From NCBI RefSeq assembly GCF_030408715.1, contig NZ_CP047202.1, forward strand, positions 2,151,907 through 2,215,906: DNA of 64,000 nt, written 5' to 3'. Below the pieces are notes generated by a model, which saw only the letters and a program-made list of their open reading frames with translations, ran no database searches and was not told the DNA's origin. This document shows positions 63,159 to 64,000 of the stretch, piece by piece. Each line of letters opens with the position of its first letter. Positions within the stretch are counted from its first letter, which is position 1. A program made the translations under genes and the position numbers. This stretch comes from Corynebacterium confusum (GTDB taxonomy: Bacteria; Actinomycetota; Actinomycetes; Mycobacteriales; Mycobacteriaceae).

Positions 63159-63197
63159 ACTGTGGATAACTGGGCGCGGGCCCTAGTTATCCACAGT
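63159..63197 (-). terminator. hairpin with two inverted DnaA boxes, probable ackA terminator
   Basis: Perfect 13-bp arms ACTGTGGATAACT (63159-63171) and AGTTATCCACAGT (63185-63197), spacer 13 bases, G/C-rich. Each arm contains the DnaA box TTATCCACA in opposite orientation. On the minus strand the hairpin is followed by TTTTGC, 40-80 bases after the ackA stop, so it can serve as a terminator; DnaA binding is a second possible function. Confidence 0.65.
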
Positions 63198-63235
63198 CGC
63201 GGGCACGCTCAAGTGGCGTGCGGCAGCACAAGGTG

Positions 63236-64000
63236 CTAGTACAGGCCGGCCTCGCGTGCCATGGCAGCGATCTCGGCGGACTTCTGCGCGATGGCCAGCT
63301 CCTCGTTGGTCGGGACCACGAAGACCTTGACCGGGGAGTCCGCGGTGGAAATCATGCGCGGCTCCTTGGAACGGACCAGGTTGGCTTCCTTGTCGAAGTG
63401 GATGCCGTACATGTCCAGGTTGTATAGGGAGTCCTGGCGGACCTCGGTGTCGTTCTCACCGACGCCGGCGGTGAACGTGATGGCGTCGACGCGGCCGAGC
63501 GCAATCATGTAGGAACCGATGAAGCGGCGCAGCTGGTGGATGTAGATGTTGTACGCCAGCCAAGCGTCGGAGTCCTCGTTCTCAATCCGCTCGCGCAGCA
63601 AGCGGAAGTCGTTGACGCCGGAAATGCCCTTCACGCCGGACTGCTTGTTGAGCAGCTTGTCGATCTCGTCGATGGACATGCCCGCCTGGCGGGACAGGTG
63701 GAAGATGATGCCCGGGTCGATGTCGCCGGAGCGGGTACCCATTGCCAGGCCGGCCAGCGGAGTAAGGCCCATCGAGGTGTCGATGGCGCGGCCGTTGGAG
63801 ATCGCGGCGGCGGAGGCACCGTTACCCAGGTGCAGCGTGATCTGGTGGGTGTGGCCCGGATCGCGGCCCAGCAGCTTCGGGACCTGCTGCGAGACGAACT
63901 CGTGGGAGGTGCCGTGGAAGCCGTAGCGGCGGATGTCGTACTTCGTCGCGACTTCCTTGTTGATGGCGTACAGCGCGGCGGCCGGGGCCATGCGGTTGAA
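63236..64000 (-). CDS. ackA: acetate kinase, C-terminal part (runs off the right edge)
   Basis: The last 255 codons are present; the open frame continues beyond 64000, so the M at 63991 is internal. Acetate kinase signatures are [51 protein letters not shown] in pieces, [11 protein letters not shown] (nucleotide site) and [11 protein letters not shown]. It converts acetyl phosphate and ADP to acetate and ATP, usually with pta directly upstream, which would lie outside the window. The neighbouring pknG matches C. glutamicum gene order. Confidence 0.95.
   Translation of the reverse strand, partial: FNRMAPAAALYAINKEVATKYDIRRYGFHGTSHEFVSQQVPKLLGRDPGHTHQITLHLGNGASAAAISNGRAIDTSMGLTPLAGLAMGTRSGDIDPGIIFHLSRQAGMSIDEIDKLLNKQSGVKGISGVNDFRLLRERIENEDSDAWLAYNIYIHQLRRFIGSYMIALGRVDAITFTAGVGENDTEVRQDSLYNLDMYGIHFDKEANLVRSKEPRMISTADSPVKVFVVPTNEELAIAQKSAEIAAMAREAGLY

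Overview
The window is high-GC actinobacterial chromosome and can be placed in Corynebacterium from gene content and order: tiny PorA/PorH-type porins between groEL and ppk2, a glnX-glnH-pknG module just before ackA, a dacB-tilS-hpt-ftsH-folE-P-B-K-panC cluster, a six-gene Mrp antiporter operon, and several start codons that sit 6-7 nt behind a -10 box (leaderless architecture). The species cannot be fixed from sequence reading alone; truncated biosynthetic enzymes and an IS1249-like element fit a host-associated skin-type corynebacterium.

Layout. 1-8110 is an accessory element that enters from the left edge: the 5' end of an IS3-type orfA, a run of small tightly packed unknown genes, a RepA/AAA-type ATPase, a 650-bp non-coding stretch rich in GTGCAC-type repeats (candidate origin), an HNH nuclease, three unknown genes including a protein built of GxRxYG repeats, and an oppositely oriented membrane coiled-coil protein. 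It abuts a 3' remnant of a DUF222/HNH gene, so that gene was probably the insertion target. 8446-11284 is a cstA - small Cys-Cys-ended protein - ArsA-type ATPase operon. 11228-20943 (minus) is the conserved housekeeping cluster panC-like, Rossmann protein, DUF6779, DUF3180, folK, folB, folP, folE, ftsH, fused tilS-hpt, dacB. 21029-26149 (plus) holds ppa, a rhodanese, a MarR regulator and a 1280-aa Pls-type (epsilon-poly-lysine synthetase-like) NRPS.

26146-35619 (minus) holds a decayed metallophosphoesterase, ppk2, porA, porH, a complete IS256-family/IS1249-like element with 8-bp target duplication, groEL with two CIRCE-type operators, a Tat-type phosphoesterase and an OPT transporter. 35805-45217 (plus) holds an M20 dipeptidase, mrpACDEFG and a GT87 glycosyltransferase. 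A glutamate-cysteine ligase, a LytR_C protein and a DUF3263 protein follow on minus, divergent from def, a shortened N-acetylglutamate-synthase-like protein, xthA and cls. 51030-53090 is a lower-GC islet with a frameshifted secreted-protein gene and an orphan SEDS (FtsW/RodA) gene. Then come a DoxX-like membrane protein, a twice-frameshifted MFS pseudogene, an ABC exporter, a NUDIX hydrolase, glnX-glnH-pknG, a DUF559-like gene and the 3' part of ackA.

How it works together: folate synthesis, cell-wall and envelope functions (dacB, porins, Mrp, cls, GT87), polyphosphate and acetate metabolism, and the GlnX-GlnH-PknG sensor that controls 2-oxoglutarate dehydrogenase through OdhI. The most notable points are the Pls-type synthetase operon, the fused tilS-hpt ORF, the CstA/CC-protein/ArsA unit, the tandem CIRCE embedded in a neighbouring coding end, degenerate PanC and NAGS, the unknown repeat protein in the left element, and the SEDS plus secreted-protein islet.
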